DNA of 64,000 bases from Natronococcus sp. A-GB7 (GTDB lineage Archaea; Halobacteriota; Halobacteria; Halobacteriales; Natrialbaceae). The translations under genes were made by a program, and so were the position numbers. The first letter of the stretch is position 1. Each line of letters starts with the position of its first letter. The notes below the pieces were generated by a model. It searched no databases and was not told where the DNA came from. It saw nothing but the letters and a program-made list of their open reading frames with translations. Below, in pieces: positions 54,137 to 62,301 of this stretch. The DNA lies in the NCBI RefSeq assembly GCF_029688865.1, contig NZ_JARUKV010000008.1, positions 1 to 64,000 on the forward strand. The letters run 5' to 3'.

Positions 54137-54304
54137 ATGGACGTACCCGCCCGTAGGGAGGAGACGGACACCGAGGAACCGACCGAAGAGCCGGCCGCAG
54201 TCGTTTCCAGTCACGAACCCCGCCCAGGCAAGCTCGTAATCACCGAACGCGACAACAAGGACGGCTGGATCGCGACCGACTGCGCCGTCGATCTCGAACC
54301 GTAA
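54137..54304 (+). CDS. Small haloarchaeal protein (DUF7331-like)
   Basis: 55 residues. An acidic N-terminus is followed by the conserved-looking EPRPGKLVITERDNKDGWIA and TDCAVDLEP. I believe it belongs to a small halobacterial family (DUF7331) of unknown role. Strong flanking operators suggest metal-dependent control. Confidence 0.75.
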   Translation: MDVPARREETDTEEPTEEPAAVVSSHEPRPGKLVITERDNKDGWIATDCAVDLEP

Positions 54305-54365
54305 CGGCTCCGACTCCCTCGTCGACCGAGCTGTCGAGAGCGGGCTCTCTCCTTCTGACGGGCAC

Positions 54366-54371
54366 AAAAAA
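54366..54371 (-). terminator. T-run terminator of dpsA
   Basis: TTTTTT on the minus strand, 45 bp after the dpsA stop. Confidence 0.45.
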
Positions 54372-54415
54372 GCCAAAGCGAGCGCGAGTACCGCCGCCGT
54401 GCCGTCGGTCGACCG

Positions 54416-54961
54416 TTACTTCGTCGCCTCTTCGAGGACGAGCGTGTCGTCCTCGAGGTAGTGCTCGAAGTGGTGGCCGTCGTCCTCCAGGGTCACGAGA
54501 ATCTCCCGGAGGATCTCGGCGGTCGCGTAGTCGCCGAGGTTCTCGGCGAGTTCGATGCTGTCGCGCATCGACTCGATGATGTCACCGTACATCTCGAGGT
54601 CGTTCTGGAACATCGTCCGAACGTCGTAGACGTCCTCGCCCTCGAACTCGACGGTCGCGCGGGCCTCCTGGTTCGACGGTCCAGAGACGGGGACGCCGCC
54701 CAGCGCCTGTGCGCGCTCGGCGATGACGTCGGCGCCCTCCTCGACGTGTTCGTAGGCTTCCTCGAGGAACTCGTGGAGCGGGAGGAACTCTGCACCCTCG
54801 ACGACCCAGTGGTGCTTTTTGAGCTGGTGGTACAGTACGTACGCGTTCGCCAGCTCCGTGTTCAGCGCCTCGACGACCTGCTCGGCCTTCTCCTGGTCGA
54901 GCCGAAGCTCGTTCTCCTCGACGACGTCTGCCTGCTGACGGACGGTCTTCTGGGTGCTCAT
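54416..54961 (-). CDS. dpsA: DNA-protecting ferritin-like protein DpsA
   Basis: Dodecameric iron-storage protein of 181 residues that oxidises and stores iron and protects from peroxide. The inter-subunit ferroxidase site is in YHQLKKHHWVVEG (His) and LEEAYEHVEEGADVIAERA (Asp/Glu). C-terminal DDGHHFEHYLEDD matches the Halobacterium DpsA type. A TATA element (TTTAAG, minus strand, 54989-54994) lies 28 bp upstream, so the mRNA is nearly leaderless. Confidence 0.95.
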   Translation of the reverse strand: MSTQKTVRQQADVVEENELRLDQEKAEQVVEALNTELANAYVLYHQLKKHHWVVEGAEFLPLHEFLEEAYEHVEEGADVIAERAQALGGVPVSGPSNQEARATVEFEGEDVYDVRTMFQNDLEMYGDIIESMRDSIELAENLGDYATAEILREILVTLEDDGHHFEHYLEDDTLVLEEATK

Positions 54962-54988
54962 CGTACTACACGATACAGGCGCCTCGCT

Positions 54989-55021
54989 CTTAAACCTTTC
55001 CCATGCAAAAATATTTTTTGC
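54989..55021 (-). promoter_or_regulatory. dpsA promoter with palindrome GCAAAAA-TAT-TTTTTGC
   Basis: A perfect 7-3-7 palindrome (55005-55021) directly upstream of the TATA element (54989-54994). The position suggests an activator or metal-responsive factor. The remaining gap up to the YihY gene shows nothing else. Confidence 0.5.
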
Positions 55022-55173
55022 GAATGAGGAAAGATAACTTCCCAATTCCCCCTCCATACGGAGGGTCCGAACGGCCCGGGTCGAGTCGGTGAGGGTGTGT
55101 GCGGCTCTTACGTACACCGCGAGCGGTCAGTGCAAGCGGGTGATCTTTCACCCCTCGAGCGAATTCGTTCCGT

Positions 55174-56292
55174 ATGTCCGGCGACACTCAGGGTGCCGTC
55201 CCGTTCGCGAAATCGGTCGTGGCGGGAATCCAGGAGAAAAACGTTCCGTTCATGGCCGCGAGCATCGCGTACCACGCGTTCATCTCGTTGATTCCGCTGC
55301 TCGTCCTCCTGTTCTTTCTCGTTTCGCTGCTCGGCGACGAACAGCTCGCGGCCGACGTCGCCGCGACGACCGAGGGCGTCCTCCCCGAGAGCGGCCAGAT
55401 CATGCTCGAGGACGCCCTCACGGAGTCGCCGGCGACGGCCGGCGCGTCGATCATCGGGCTCGTCACGCTCGTCTGGGGGTCGCTGAAGATCTTCCGCGGG
55501 CTCGACACCGCGTTCTCAGAGATCTACGGGACGACTGCGGAGAGCTCCCTGCTCGGCGAGGTTCGTGACGGGATCATCGTCCTCGGTGCGATCACCCTGG
55601 CGCTGGTGGCCGCGTCGGCGGCGACGATCGCCTTCGCGATCCTGCCGGACGTGCCGTTTCTCGGGCTCATAAACCCGCTCCTGTTGATCGTGGGGCTCTC
55701 GATCGCGTTCATGCCGATGTACTACTTCTTCCCCAAGATGGAGGTCACCGTCCGCGAGATCCTCCCCGGGGTCGCCGTCGCCGCGGTCGGCTGGGCCGCG
55801 CTCCAGTCGCTCTTTCAGGTGTACGTCTCGCTGGCGGCCGACTCCGAGTCGGCGGGCGCGATCGGCGCCATCCTGCTGTTGCTCACCTGGCTGTACTTCG
55901 GGGGCATGATCCTGCTCGTGGGCGCCGTCGTCAACGCGACCCGATCGAACGAGGTCGCCCTCGCCGAAGACGACGACGAGGTCACCGTCCAGAAGCGGAA
56001 GTTCGACCGGAGCCAACGCACCAACGAGCGGCTCCGAGCGGAGCTCGAGGAGCTCCGTCGCGAACGAAACAAGCTCCGCCAGGACCTCGAGGCCCACCGG
56101 AGCCGACGGTACGACCTCGAGGATCGGGTCGACGACCTCGAGAGCCGTAGTCGGACGCTCGAGGACGAGAACGAGCGGCTCCGGGCGGAGCTCGAAGTGC
56201 GCGAGGAGCCCGAGTGGAAGCAGGCGGTTCGGGCGGCGGCGTCCCAAATCGAGACGATCAACGTCGGAACGGTTCGCGAGCGACGACGGTAG
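55174..56292 (+). CDS. YihY/BrkB-family membrane protein with coiled-coil tail
   Basis: 372 residues. The first 265 residues form the YihY/UPF0761 membrane domain with about six helices (FMAASIAYHAFISLIPLLVL is diagnostic). Residues about 280-350 form a charged heptad coiled coil (RLRAELEELRRERNKLRQDL). The function of the family is unknown; a lipid or envelope-related transport role has been proposed. Confidence 0.88.
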   Translation: MSGDTQGAVPFAKSVVAGIQEKNVPFMAASIAYHAFISLIPLLVLLFFLVSLLGDEQLAADVAATTEGVLPESGQIMLEDALTESPATAGASIIGLVTLVWGSLKIFRGLDTAFSEIYGTTAESSLLGEVRDGIIVLGAITLALVAASAATIAFAILPDVPFLGLINPLLLIVGLSIAFMPMYYFFPKMEVTVREILPGVAVAAVGWAALQSLFQVYVSLAADSESAGAIGAILLLLTWLYFGGMILLVGAVVNATRSNEVALAEDDDEVTVQKRKFDRSQRTNERLRAELEELRRERNKLRQDLEAHRSRRYDLEDRVDDLESRSRTLEDENERLRAELEVREEPEWKQAVRAAASQIETINVGTVRERRR

Positions 56293-56325
56293 CACACGAA
56301 AGTCGTGAGAGCTTAGTGGAAGCCC

Positions 56326-56751
56326 GTGGCAGTGACGGTCGTGTCTCACCCCGTCCGGGCGACGCGACGCCGGATCCAGCGCGAGTGGGGAGCCGTCGTC
56401 GAAGGCGTCGATCACTGTGCGGATCTGGTCGCCGAACCCTGGGATACCTCCCGGACGACGAACGCCGACCGGGTCGTCGTTCCGCTGCGAGCCGCCCTCG
56501 AGTCGGCCGGGCTGCTCGAGCAGCTGTCGGCCCTGCTGGTCGACGCCGTCGACGCGGCTGGCTGCGAACTCGGCGCGAGCCCGGTTCCCGCCCCGCCCTA
56601 CGTCACCGTCACCAGTCGGGGCCCGATCCTCCGGGCGACGATCGATCCTGGACGCCTCGTGATCCGGTTCGACGCGTTCGAGGTCGTCCGCGACCCGGGT
56701 CCCGCCTACCGACGGCTCGACGGCGTTCGCCTCGACGTCTCGCTCGAGTAG
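56326..56751 (+). CDS. Conserved haloarchaeal hypothetical protein
   Basis: 141 residues starting with GTG. An N-terminal helical part (about 1-75) contains DRVVVPLRAALESAGLLEQL; a C-terminal beta part holds PPYVTVTSRGPILRATIDPG. No family function known to me. It follows the YihY gene by 33 bp and precedes the YbaK-like gene by 49 bp, so the three may share a transcript. Confidence 0.7.
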   Translation: MAVTVVSHPVRATRRRIQREWGAVVEGVDHCADLVAEPWDTSRTTNADRVVVPLRAALESAGLLEQLSALLVDAVDAAGCELGASPVPAPPYVTVTSRGPILRATIDPGRLVIRFDAFEVVRDPGPAYRRLDGVRLDVSLE

Positions 56752-56800
56752 CGGGTCCCCGTCCGACGACTTTTTGTCGCGCGTCTCGGTGGTGTAGTCC

Positions 56801-57277
56801 ATGCACCCGCGCGCAGCGACGTTCGCCGAACGGGCTCGCGAGGCTTATGGGTTCGAGCCCGACGTCGAGGAGTTTCCGGAAGGGACGAAGACTGCGGAGG
56901 ACGCGGCCGACGCCGTCGGCTGTGACGTCGCCCAGATCGCCAGCTCGCTGGCTTTCGACGTCGACGGCTCGCTGGTCGTCTGCGTCACCAGCGGCGCGAA
57001 CCGCGTCAACGAGTCGGCCCTCGGCGCCGCCTTCGACGCATCGGCCGAGGACGTCGAGATGGCCGACCCCGAACGGATCAGGGAGACCCTCGGCTGGTCG
57101 ATCGGCGGCGTCCCGCCCTTCTGTCACGACACCGTGGTCCCGGTCGTCGTAGACGAGACGCTGCTCGAGTTCGACACCGTCTGGGCGGCAGCGGGGACGC
57201 CGACGGCGGTCTTCCCGATCGATCCCGACCGACTGCACCGGTACGCCGACGCCGAGCCGGCCGCCGTCGCCGACTGA
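56801..57277 (+). CDS. YbaK/EbsC-type aminoacyl-tRNA deacylase
   Basis: 158 residues, editing-domain fold that hydrolyses mischarged tRNA. Seen: SLAFDVDGSLVVCVTSGANRVN and the catalytic loop SIGGVPPFCH (about 104-113), in which the GxxPF is conserved. Substrate (Cys, Pro or other) not determined. Confidence 0.9.
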   Translation: MHPRAATFAERAREAYGFEPDVEEFPEGTKTAEDAADAVGCDVAQIASSLAFDVDGSLVVCVTSGANRVNESALGAAFDASAEDVEMADPERIRETLGWSIGGVPPFCHDTVVPVVVDETLLEFDTVWAAAGTPTAVFPIDPDRLHRYADAEPAAVAD

Positions 57278-57422
57278 GCCGTCGATCGGTCGACTCCGGC
57301 GGTTTTCGAAGCCGCCGCGCCCAAAAGCACTTTATTCTGGTAGTTCAGAGATCTAGTAATGTATCTGGATTCGTCGCTCGTTGATCGTCCTCTCGATCGC
57401 CCGCTTCGGGACCCCTCGAGCG

Positions 57423-57917
57423 ATGGCGACTGAACGGACCCGACGAGCGGTGCTCGCGGCGTCCGGCTCTCTCGCGACGTTCGGCCTCGCCGGCTGTTTC
57501 GGCGACGACGACGAGGAGTCCGAAGAGTACGTGACCGTCGAGGCGTTCGGCCTCACGGATCCCGAGACCGGGGAGTCGCTCACGACGGTCGACGGGGACG
57601 GGTGGGAGGTCGGGCCGCTCCTCGTTCCGCTCGAGGGACGGCTCTCCGTCGGTGCTCGGGTCGAGGACGCCGACGGCGAGCTGCCGCTCGGCGAGGACGG
57701 AGGCTACCACCTCGGTGCCGTCGCCGTCGAGGAGGGAGACGAGACCGTCGCGATCGAACCCGACGGCGACCGCGTCGGTCTGGTCGGTCGCTCGGCGGGA
57801 ACCACCGAGATCGCCCTCGAGCTCTGGGACGGCGATCGGTTCGGGTGGGACTCCCCGCCGCTCGAGGTCGAGGTCGTCGACGACTTCGAGGGACCGGTGA
57901 ACCACACCAGCGACTAG
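57423..57917 (+). CDS. Tat lipoprotein sharing the ZnuA-insert domain (His-poor copy)
   Basis: 164 residues. Tat motif TRRAVLAASG and a lipobox ending at Cys25, then an acidic spacer. Residues about 36-155 match the domain in the two following genes: VEAFGLTDPETGES, VPLEG, VEDADGELPLGED and SPPLEVEVVDDFE. Where the paralogues have HDDHW this copy has GDGW, so the likely metal ligands are lost. It is the first of a probable zinc-uptake locus. The ATG at 57423 places the Tat signal correctly. Confidence 0.8.
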   Translation: MATERTRRAVLAASGSLATFGLAGCFGDDDEESEEYVTVEAFGLTDPETGESLTTVDGDGWEVGPLLVPLEGRLSVGARVEDADGELPLGEDGGYHLGAVAVEEGDETVAIEPDGDRVGLVGRSAGTTEIALELWDGDRFGWDSPPLEVEVVDDFEGPVNHTSD

Positions 57918-58067
57918 CGATTCAGCTTATCGGCGCCGTCTCCCCCTCGAGACCGACCGAAGGGCGTCCCGTCCCGCTCCGTGGACCCGTTACGTCTTTT
58001 ACTCCGCTCTACCACTATCGTTCGATCGTCGCCGCAACGATTAATAACATCGTCAGCTTCATTACTA

Positions 58068-58090
58068 ACCACTCGTACTCTACGAGTGGT
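58068..58090. promoter_or_regulatory. Perfect 10-3-10 palindrome before the His-rich lipoprotein gene
   Basis: ACCACTCGTA-CTC-TACGAGTGGT ends 8 bp before the ATG at 58099. The left arm, together with the preceding bases, reads ACTAACCAC, which recurs before the ZnuA-like gene (58988-58996). It could be a zinc-regulator operator or an mRNA hairpin covering the ribosome-binding region. Confidence 0.55.
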
Positions 58091-58098
58091 ATCTAACA

Positions 58099-58848
58099 AT
58101 GACGATCGATCGAACCAGCTCGACCCGTCGGAAGTTGCTCGCGGCGTCCGGTTCCCTCGCGGCACTCGGTCTCGCCGGCTGTGTCGGCGACGACGACGAG
58201 GACGACGAGGCAGGCGCTGATGACGGCGACGACGACCACGATGACGGCCATGATGACGATCACGACGACGACCATGATGACGATCACGACGACGACCATG
58301 ATGACGATCACGACGACGATGATCACCACATGGACGTCGAGGAGTTCGAGCTGATCGACCACGAGTCTGGCGAACAGCTCGCGTACGTCCACGATGACCA
58401 CTGGGATCACGGCCCGCTGTACGTTCCGCTCGAGGACGCCATCGCCGTCGAGGCCCACGCCGAGGACGCCGACGGCGAGGAGATCGCCTTCGGCGAGGAC
58501 GAGGAGTACCAGCTCGAGGCCGAAGTCGTCGAGGGTGCCGAGGAGAACGTCGAGATCGAGTCCCACGGCGACCACGTCGAGCTAACCGGCGAGGCGGAGG
58601 GGATCACCGAGGTCATCTTCCAGGTCTGGCACGACGACCACTCCGACTGGGATTCGCCGGAGCTCGAGGTCGAAGTCGTCGAGGACTTCGACGCCGAAGA
58701 GAACTACGCCGACGGCGACTACCACGACGACGATCACGACCACAATCACGACGATCACGACCACGATCACGACGACCACGACGACGATCACGACCACGAC
58801 GACGATCACGACCACGACGACGACCACGACCACGACGACGGCCACTAG
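58099..58848 (+). CDS. His/Asp-rich Tat lipoprotein, probable extracellular zinc scavenger
   Basis: 249 residues. Tat motif TRRKLLAASG, lipobox Cys28. A His/Asp tract (47-77, HDDD repeats), the shared domain (about 79-200; HDDHWDHGPLYVPLED, FGEDEEYQLEAEV, SPELEVEVVEDF) and a second His/Asp tract (about 209-249) follow in order. The DNA of both tracts is a short tandem repeat. A metal-buffering or metal-capture role on the cell surface, handing metal to the ZnuA-like protein, is inferred from the tracts and from the following ABC transporter genes. Confidence 0.82.
   Translation: MTIDRTSSTRRKLLAASGSLAALGLAGCVGDDDEDDEAGADDGDDDHDDGHDDDHDDDHDDDHDDDHDDDHDDDDHHMDVEEFELIDHESGEQLAYVHDDHWDHGPLYVPLEDAIAVEAHAEDADGEEIAFGEDEEYQLEAEVVEGAEENVEIESHGDHVELTGEAEGITEVIFQVWHDDHSDWDSPELEVEVVEDFDAEENYADGDYHDDDHDHNHDDHDHDHDDHDDDHDHDDDHDHDDDHDHDDGH
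58237..58329 (+). repeat. Tandem repeat coding the HDDD tract
   Basis: Repeated 12-bp-like units encoding HDDD inside the His-rich lipoprotein; a less regular second tract lies at 58723-58845. Confidence 0.75.
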
Positions 58849-59040
58849 CGACTCGGCTCCGCCCTTCCACACCCGTACCCGACTCTCGTGTCTCCCCGTT
58901 CCGCCCGCCGACGGTCCCCTTTTGCCGGCTGTGCTCGAGGCCGTCGTTCGTTGTTATCACACAGCCGATTGCTGCAACGAGTTATTAACTAACCACACCT
59001 ACATAATAACCCTTTTACCCACCCGCTCGTATCTCTCCGT

Positions 59041-60429
59041 ATGACACGATCACGCCGCGCAGTGTTGCGGTCGAGCGCCGGCGCGCTCTCCCTCGGCGTT
59101 CTCGCGGGCTGTCTGAGCGAGCCCGACGGCGAGGGCGGGGACGCGGACGAGGGGTACGCCGCCTTCTTCACGCTCGCCGACTGGACGGAACAGGTCGTCG
59201 GCGACGAGCTGGCGATCGAGAACCCGATCGAAACCGGAGAGATGGGCCACGGCTGGGAGCCGCCGGTCGACCTCCAGCGCGAGATCACGGAGTCGGCGTT
59301 TTTCGTCTACCTCGACAGCCCCGAGTTCGCCTGGGCCCAGGACGTCGCCGCCGACCTCGAGTCCGAGGACGTCGAGCTGATCGACGCGCTCGAGGCCGTC
59401 GAGGGACAGTTAATCCCGATGGACCGCGAGACCGACGAGGATCGCGACCCCGTCGAGGAGTACGACGACGATCCGACGGCCGTCGAGGTCGCCGAGTTCG
59501 AACTCTACGACGGGCGCACCGGCGAAGAGGTCGCCTACTGGCACGACGACCACTGGCACGGCGGCGTTCCCGACGTTCCGCTCGACGGACAGATCACGAT
59601 CGAGGGCGTCTTCGAGGACGCGGAGGGACGCGTCCTTCCGCTGGGCGAGGACGAACCGTTCGCGCTCGAGGCCAAGGTTCCCGACGGCGCTGACGCCGAC
59701 GCTATCGAGATCGAACCGCAGGGCGATCGCGTCGAGTTCCACGGTCTCGAGGAGGGACGGACGATGGTCGTCTTCGAACTCGTCGCGGACGGCGAGGTCG
59801 TCTGGGATACGAGCGCGGACAATCTCTCGGTCGCAGTCGTCGAGGATAGCGACGACGAGGAATCGACGGAGTTCGCCGATCCCCACGTCTGGGTCGATCC
59901 CGTCCTCGCCCAGGAGATGGTCGAGGCGATCGCCGCCGAGCTGGGCGAGATCGACCCGGACAACGCGGAGCTGTACGAGGAGAACGCCGCCGACTACGCC
60001 GAACGGATGGACGAGGTCCATCAAGGGTTCGAGGAGGTCGCCGAGAACGCCTCCCGCGAGGTGGCGGTCCTCGCAGGCCACCAGTCGTTCGGCTACCTCG
60101 AGGAGCGCTACGACTTCGAGATCCGAACCCCCGTCGGCGTCTCGCCCGACGCCGTCGAATCGAGCGAGGACGTCTCCGAGCTGATCGAGGTGATCGAGGA
60201 CGAGGACATCGATACGATCCTCTACGATCCATTCGAGACGCCCGATCCAGACGAGGACGTCCCACAGATGGTCGAGGTGTTGCTCGACGAGACCGACGCG
60301 ACGGACGCCGAACCCGTCACGCCCGCGGAGGGGACGACCGAGGAGTGGAACGAGCAGGGGTACGGCTGGGCCGAGCAGTTAGAAGAGATCACTATCCCAT
60401 CGCTCGCGAAAGCACTCGGTGCCGAGTAG
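59041..60429 (+). CDS. znuA: ZnuA-like metal-binding protein with inserted shared domain
   Basis: Cluster A-I substrate-binding Tat lipoprotein of 462 residues (SRRAVLRSS, lipobox Cys24). Zinc ligands are expected at H70 (GHGWEPP), H282 (DPHVWVDP) and the His in VLAGHQSFGYLEERY (about 353), with an acidic residue in ILYDPFETP. Between the first and second halves, residues about 146-269 hold a domain homologous to the two upstream lipoproteins (VAYWHDDHWHGG, LPLGEDEPFALEA), taking the place of the usual His-rich loop. TATA-like CATAATAAC is about 36 bp upstream. ZnuC and ZnuB homologues follow. Confidence 0.9.
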   Translation: MTRSRRAVLRSSAGALSLGVLAGCLSEPDGEGGDADEGYAAFFTLADWTEQVVGDELAIENPIETGEMGHGWEPPVDLQREITESAFFVYLDSPEFAWAQDVAADLESEDVELIDALEAVEGQLIPMDRETDEDRDPVEEYDDDPTAVEVAEFELYDGRTGEEVAYWHDDHWHGGVPDVPLDGQITIEGVFEDAEGRVLPLGEDEPFALEAKVPDGADADAIEIEPQGDRVEFHGLEEGRTMVVFELVADGEVVWDTSADNLSVAVVEDSDDEESTEFADPHVWVDPVLAQEMVEAIAAELGEIDPDNAELYEENAADYAERMDEVHQGFEEVAENASREVAVLAGHQSFGYLEERYDFEIRTPVGVSPDAVESSEDVSELIEVIEDEDIDTILYDPFETPDPDEDVPQMVEVLLDETDATDAEPVTPAEGTTEEWNEQGYGWAEQLEEITIPSLAKALGAE

Positions 60430-60484
60430 ACGGCGAAATGGAAGACATAAGAATATCCGCGTTCGATACGCGAGTGAGAGTCCC

Positions 60485-61225
60485 GTGAGTTCGATCGTCG
60501 ACATGGAGCACGTGACGTTTTCCTACGGCGAAACCGTCGCCGTTAGAGACGTCTCGCTGACGATCGACGCGGGAGACTTCCTCGGGCTGGTCGGGCCGAA
60601 CGGGTCGGGGAAGACGACCCTGTTGCACCTGATGCTCGGCCTGCACAGCCCCGACAGCGGACGGATCGAACTCTTCGGCCAGCCCGTCGACGAGTTCGAC
60701 CAGGGCGGGCGCATCGGCTACGTCTCCCAGAAGGCCACCAGCCGGGGCGGAACGATGCCCGTCACCGTCCGCGAGGCGGTGACGATGGGACGGTTCGCCC
60801 ATGCCGGCCACTCGCGGCTGACCGACGCCGACCGCGAAATCGTCGACGACGCCCTCGAGACGGTCGGTATTACCGACCTCTCCGACCGACGGATCAACGC
60901 ACTCTCGGGCGGACAGCGCCAGCGCGCCTACATCGCGCGAGCGCTGGCCTCCGAGGCCGACCTGCTGGCGCTGGACGAACCCACCGTCGGAGTCGACGCC
61001 GAATCCCGAGACGCGTTCTACAAGCTGCTGGACTCGCTCAACAACGCCGGAATCACGATCGTCCTGATCGAACACGACATCGGCGTCGTCACCGATCGCG
61101 CCGATCGGATCGCTTGCATCAACACGGAGCTGTTCCACCACGGGGACACGGAATCGTTCGTCGAGAGCGACGCCTTAGAGCAGGCGTACGGAACGACCGG
61201 GCAAGTCGTCCACCACCACCACTGA
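60485..61225 (+). CDS. znuC: Zinc/manganese ABC transporter ATPase (ZnuC-like)
   Basis: 246 residues. Walker A GPNGSGKTT (about 38), Q-loop YVSQKATSRGG, signature LSGGQRQRAYIARAL, Walker B LLALDEPTVGVD and H-loop IEHD are present. It ends in VVHHHH, an extra His run that may sense or bind metal. The GTG at 60485 is 55 bp after the ZnuA-like stop. Confidence 0.93.
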   Translation: MSSIVDMEHVTFSYGETVAVRDVSLTIDAGDFLGLVGPNGSGKTTLLHLMLGLHSPDSGRIELFGQPVDEFDQGGRIGYVSQKATSRGGTMPVTVREAVTMGRFAHAGHSRLTDADREIVDDALETVGITDLSDRRINALSGGQRQRAYIARALASEADLLALDEPTVGVDAESRDAFYKLLDSLNNAGITIVLIEHDIGVVTDRADRIACINTELFHHGDTESFVESDALEQAYGTTGQVVHHHH

Positions 61226-62241
61226 TGGAGCGGACAACCAGACGCCACCTCGAGCGGATCGGAATCGCGCTCACAGGGGTGTTCGCGGTCGTGATGATGG
61301 GCTTTCTGGCCCTCGAGTGGCTCCAGGAGTACCCCTACGCGGGGACGCTGTACGAGCAGTATACGGTCGCCGGAATGTGGCTCGACTACTACCTCGGCAC
61401 GAGCGTCTTCGGCTACTCGTTTATGTTGCGGTCGATCGCGACGGGCGTGCTCGTCGGGATCGCCGCCCCGCTGGTCGGCACCTACCTCGTCCACCGGGAG
61501 ATGGCCCTGATCGGGGAGACGCTCGCCCACACCGCGTTCGCGGGGGTCGCTATCGGGCTGCTGTTTAGCGCAACGACGGACTGGGACGGCTCCCTGCTCG
61601 TCTCCGCACTCGTCGTCGCCGTGGTCGGTGCGTTACTCGTCCAGTTTCTGTCCGAGCGGACGAACACCTACGGCGACGTGCCGATCGCGATCATGCTCAC
61701 CGGGAGCTTCGCCGTCGGGACGCTGATTATCAGCTACGGTCGGGGCGGTTTCTCGGGAGTCAGCATCGAGGACTACCTGTTCGGGAGCGCGGCCGTCATC
61801 CCTGCCGAGGGCGCACGGCTGGTCGCGATCCTGACCGTCGCGGTCGTCGCCGTCGTCGCGCTCACCTACAAGCAGCTGCTCTTCATTACGTTCGACGAGC
61901 AGGCCGCCCGGGTCGCCCGCCTCAACGTCACCTGGTACAACACGCTGTTGATCGTGATGACCGCCGTCGTCGTCGTCGGCGCCATGCAGATCATGGGCGT
62001 GATCCTCGTCGCCGCGATGCTCGTCATCCCGGTCGCGGCGGCCTCCCAGGTCGCCCACGGGTTCCGCGAGACGCTCTCGCTGTCGATCCTGTTCGGGCAG
62101 GCCTCGGTGCTCGGCGGCTTTGGCTTCGCGATCTCGCAGGGGCTCCCTCCCGGCGGTTCGATCGTCGTCGTCGCGATCGCGATCTACGCGCTGGCGATCC
62201 TCGCCTCGAGCAGGGCCGGCAGTGCGATTTCGATGCATTAG
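61225..62241 (+). CDS. znuB: Zinc/manganese ABC transporter permease (ZnuB-like)
   Basis: 338 residues of the ABC-3 family with about eight helices. VGTYLVHREMALIGETLAHT near the start of the core and VAAMLVIPVAAASQVA are family motifs. An N-terminal extension of about 65 residues includes an extra helix. The start overlaps the znuC stop by one base (TGATG), so they are coupled. Confidence 0.93.
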   Translation: MERTTRRHLERIGIALTGVFAVVMMGFLALEWLQEYPYAGTLYEQYTVAGMWLDYYLGTSVFGYSFMLRSIATGVLVGIAAPLVGTYLVHREMALIGETLAHTAFAGVAIGLLFSATTDWDGSLLVSALVVAVVGALLVQFLSERTNTYGDVPIAIMLTGSFAVGTLIISYGRGGFSGVSIEDYLFGSAAVIPAEGARLVAILTVAVVAVVALTYKQLLFITFDEQAARVARLNVTWYNTLLIVMTAVVVVGAMQIMGVILVAAMLVIPVAAASQVAHGFRETLSLSILFGQASVLGGFGFAISQGLPPGGSIVVVAIAIYALAILASSRAGSAISMH

Positions 62242-62301
62242 GTTCCCGGACTGCGGGAGCACGCTACACGTTTAACCCGCTGCCCGGCAAACACTCGAGT
62301 G

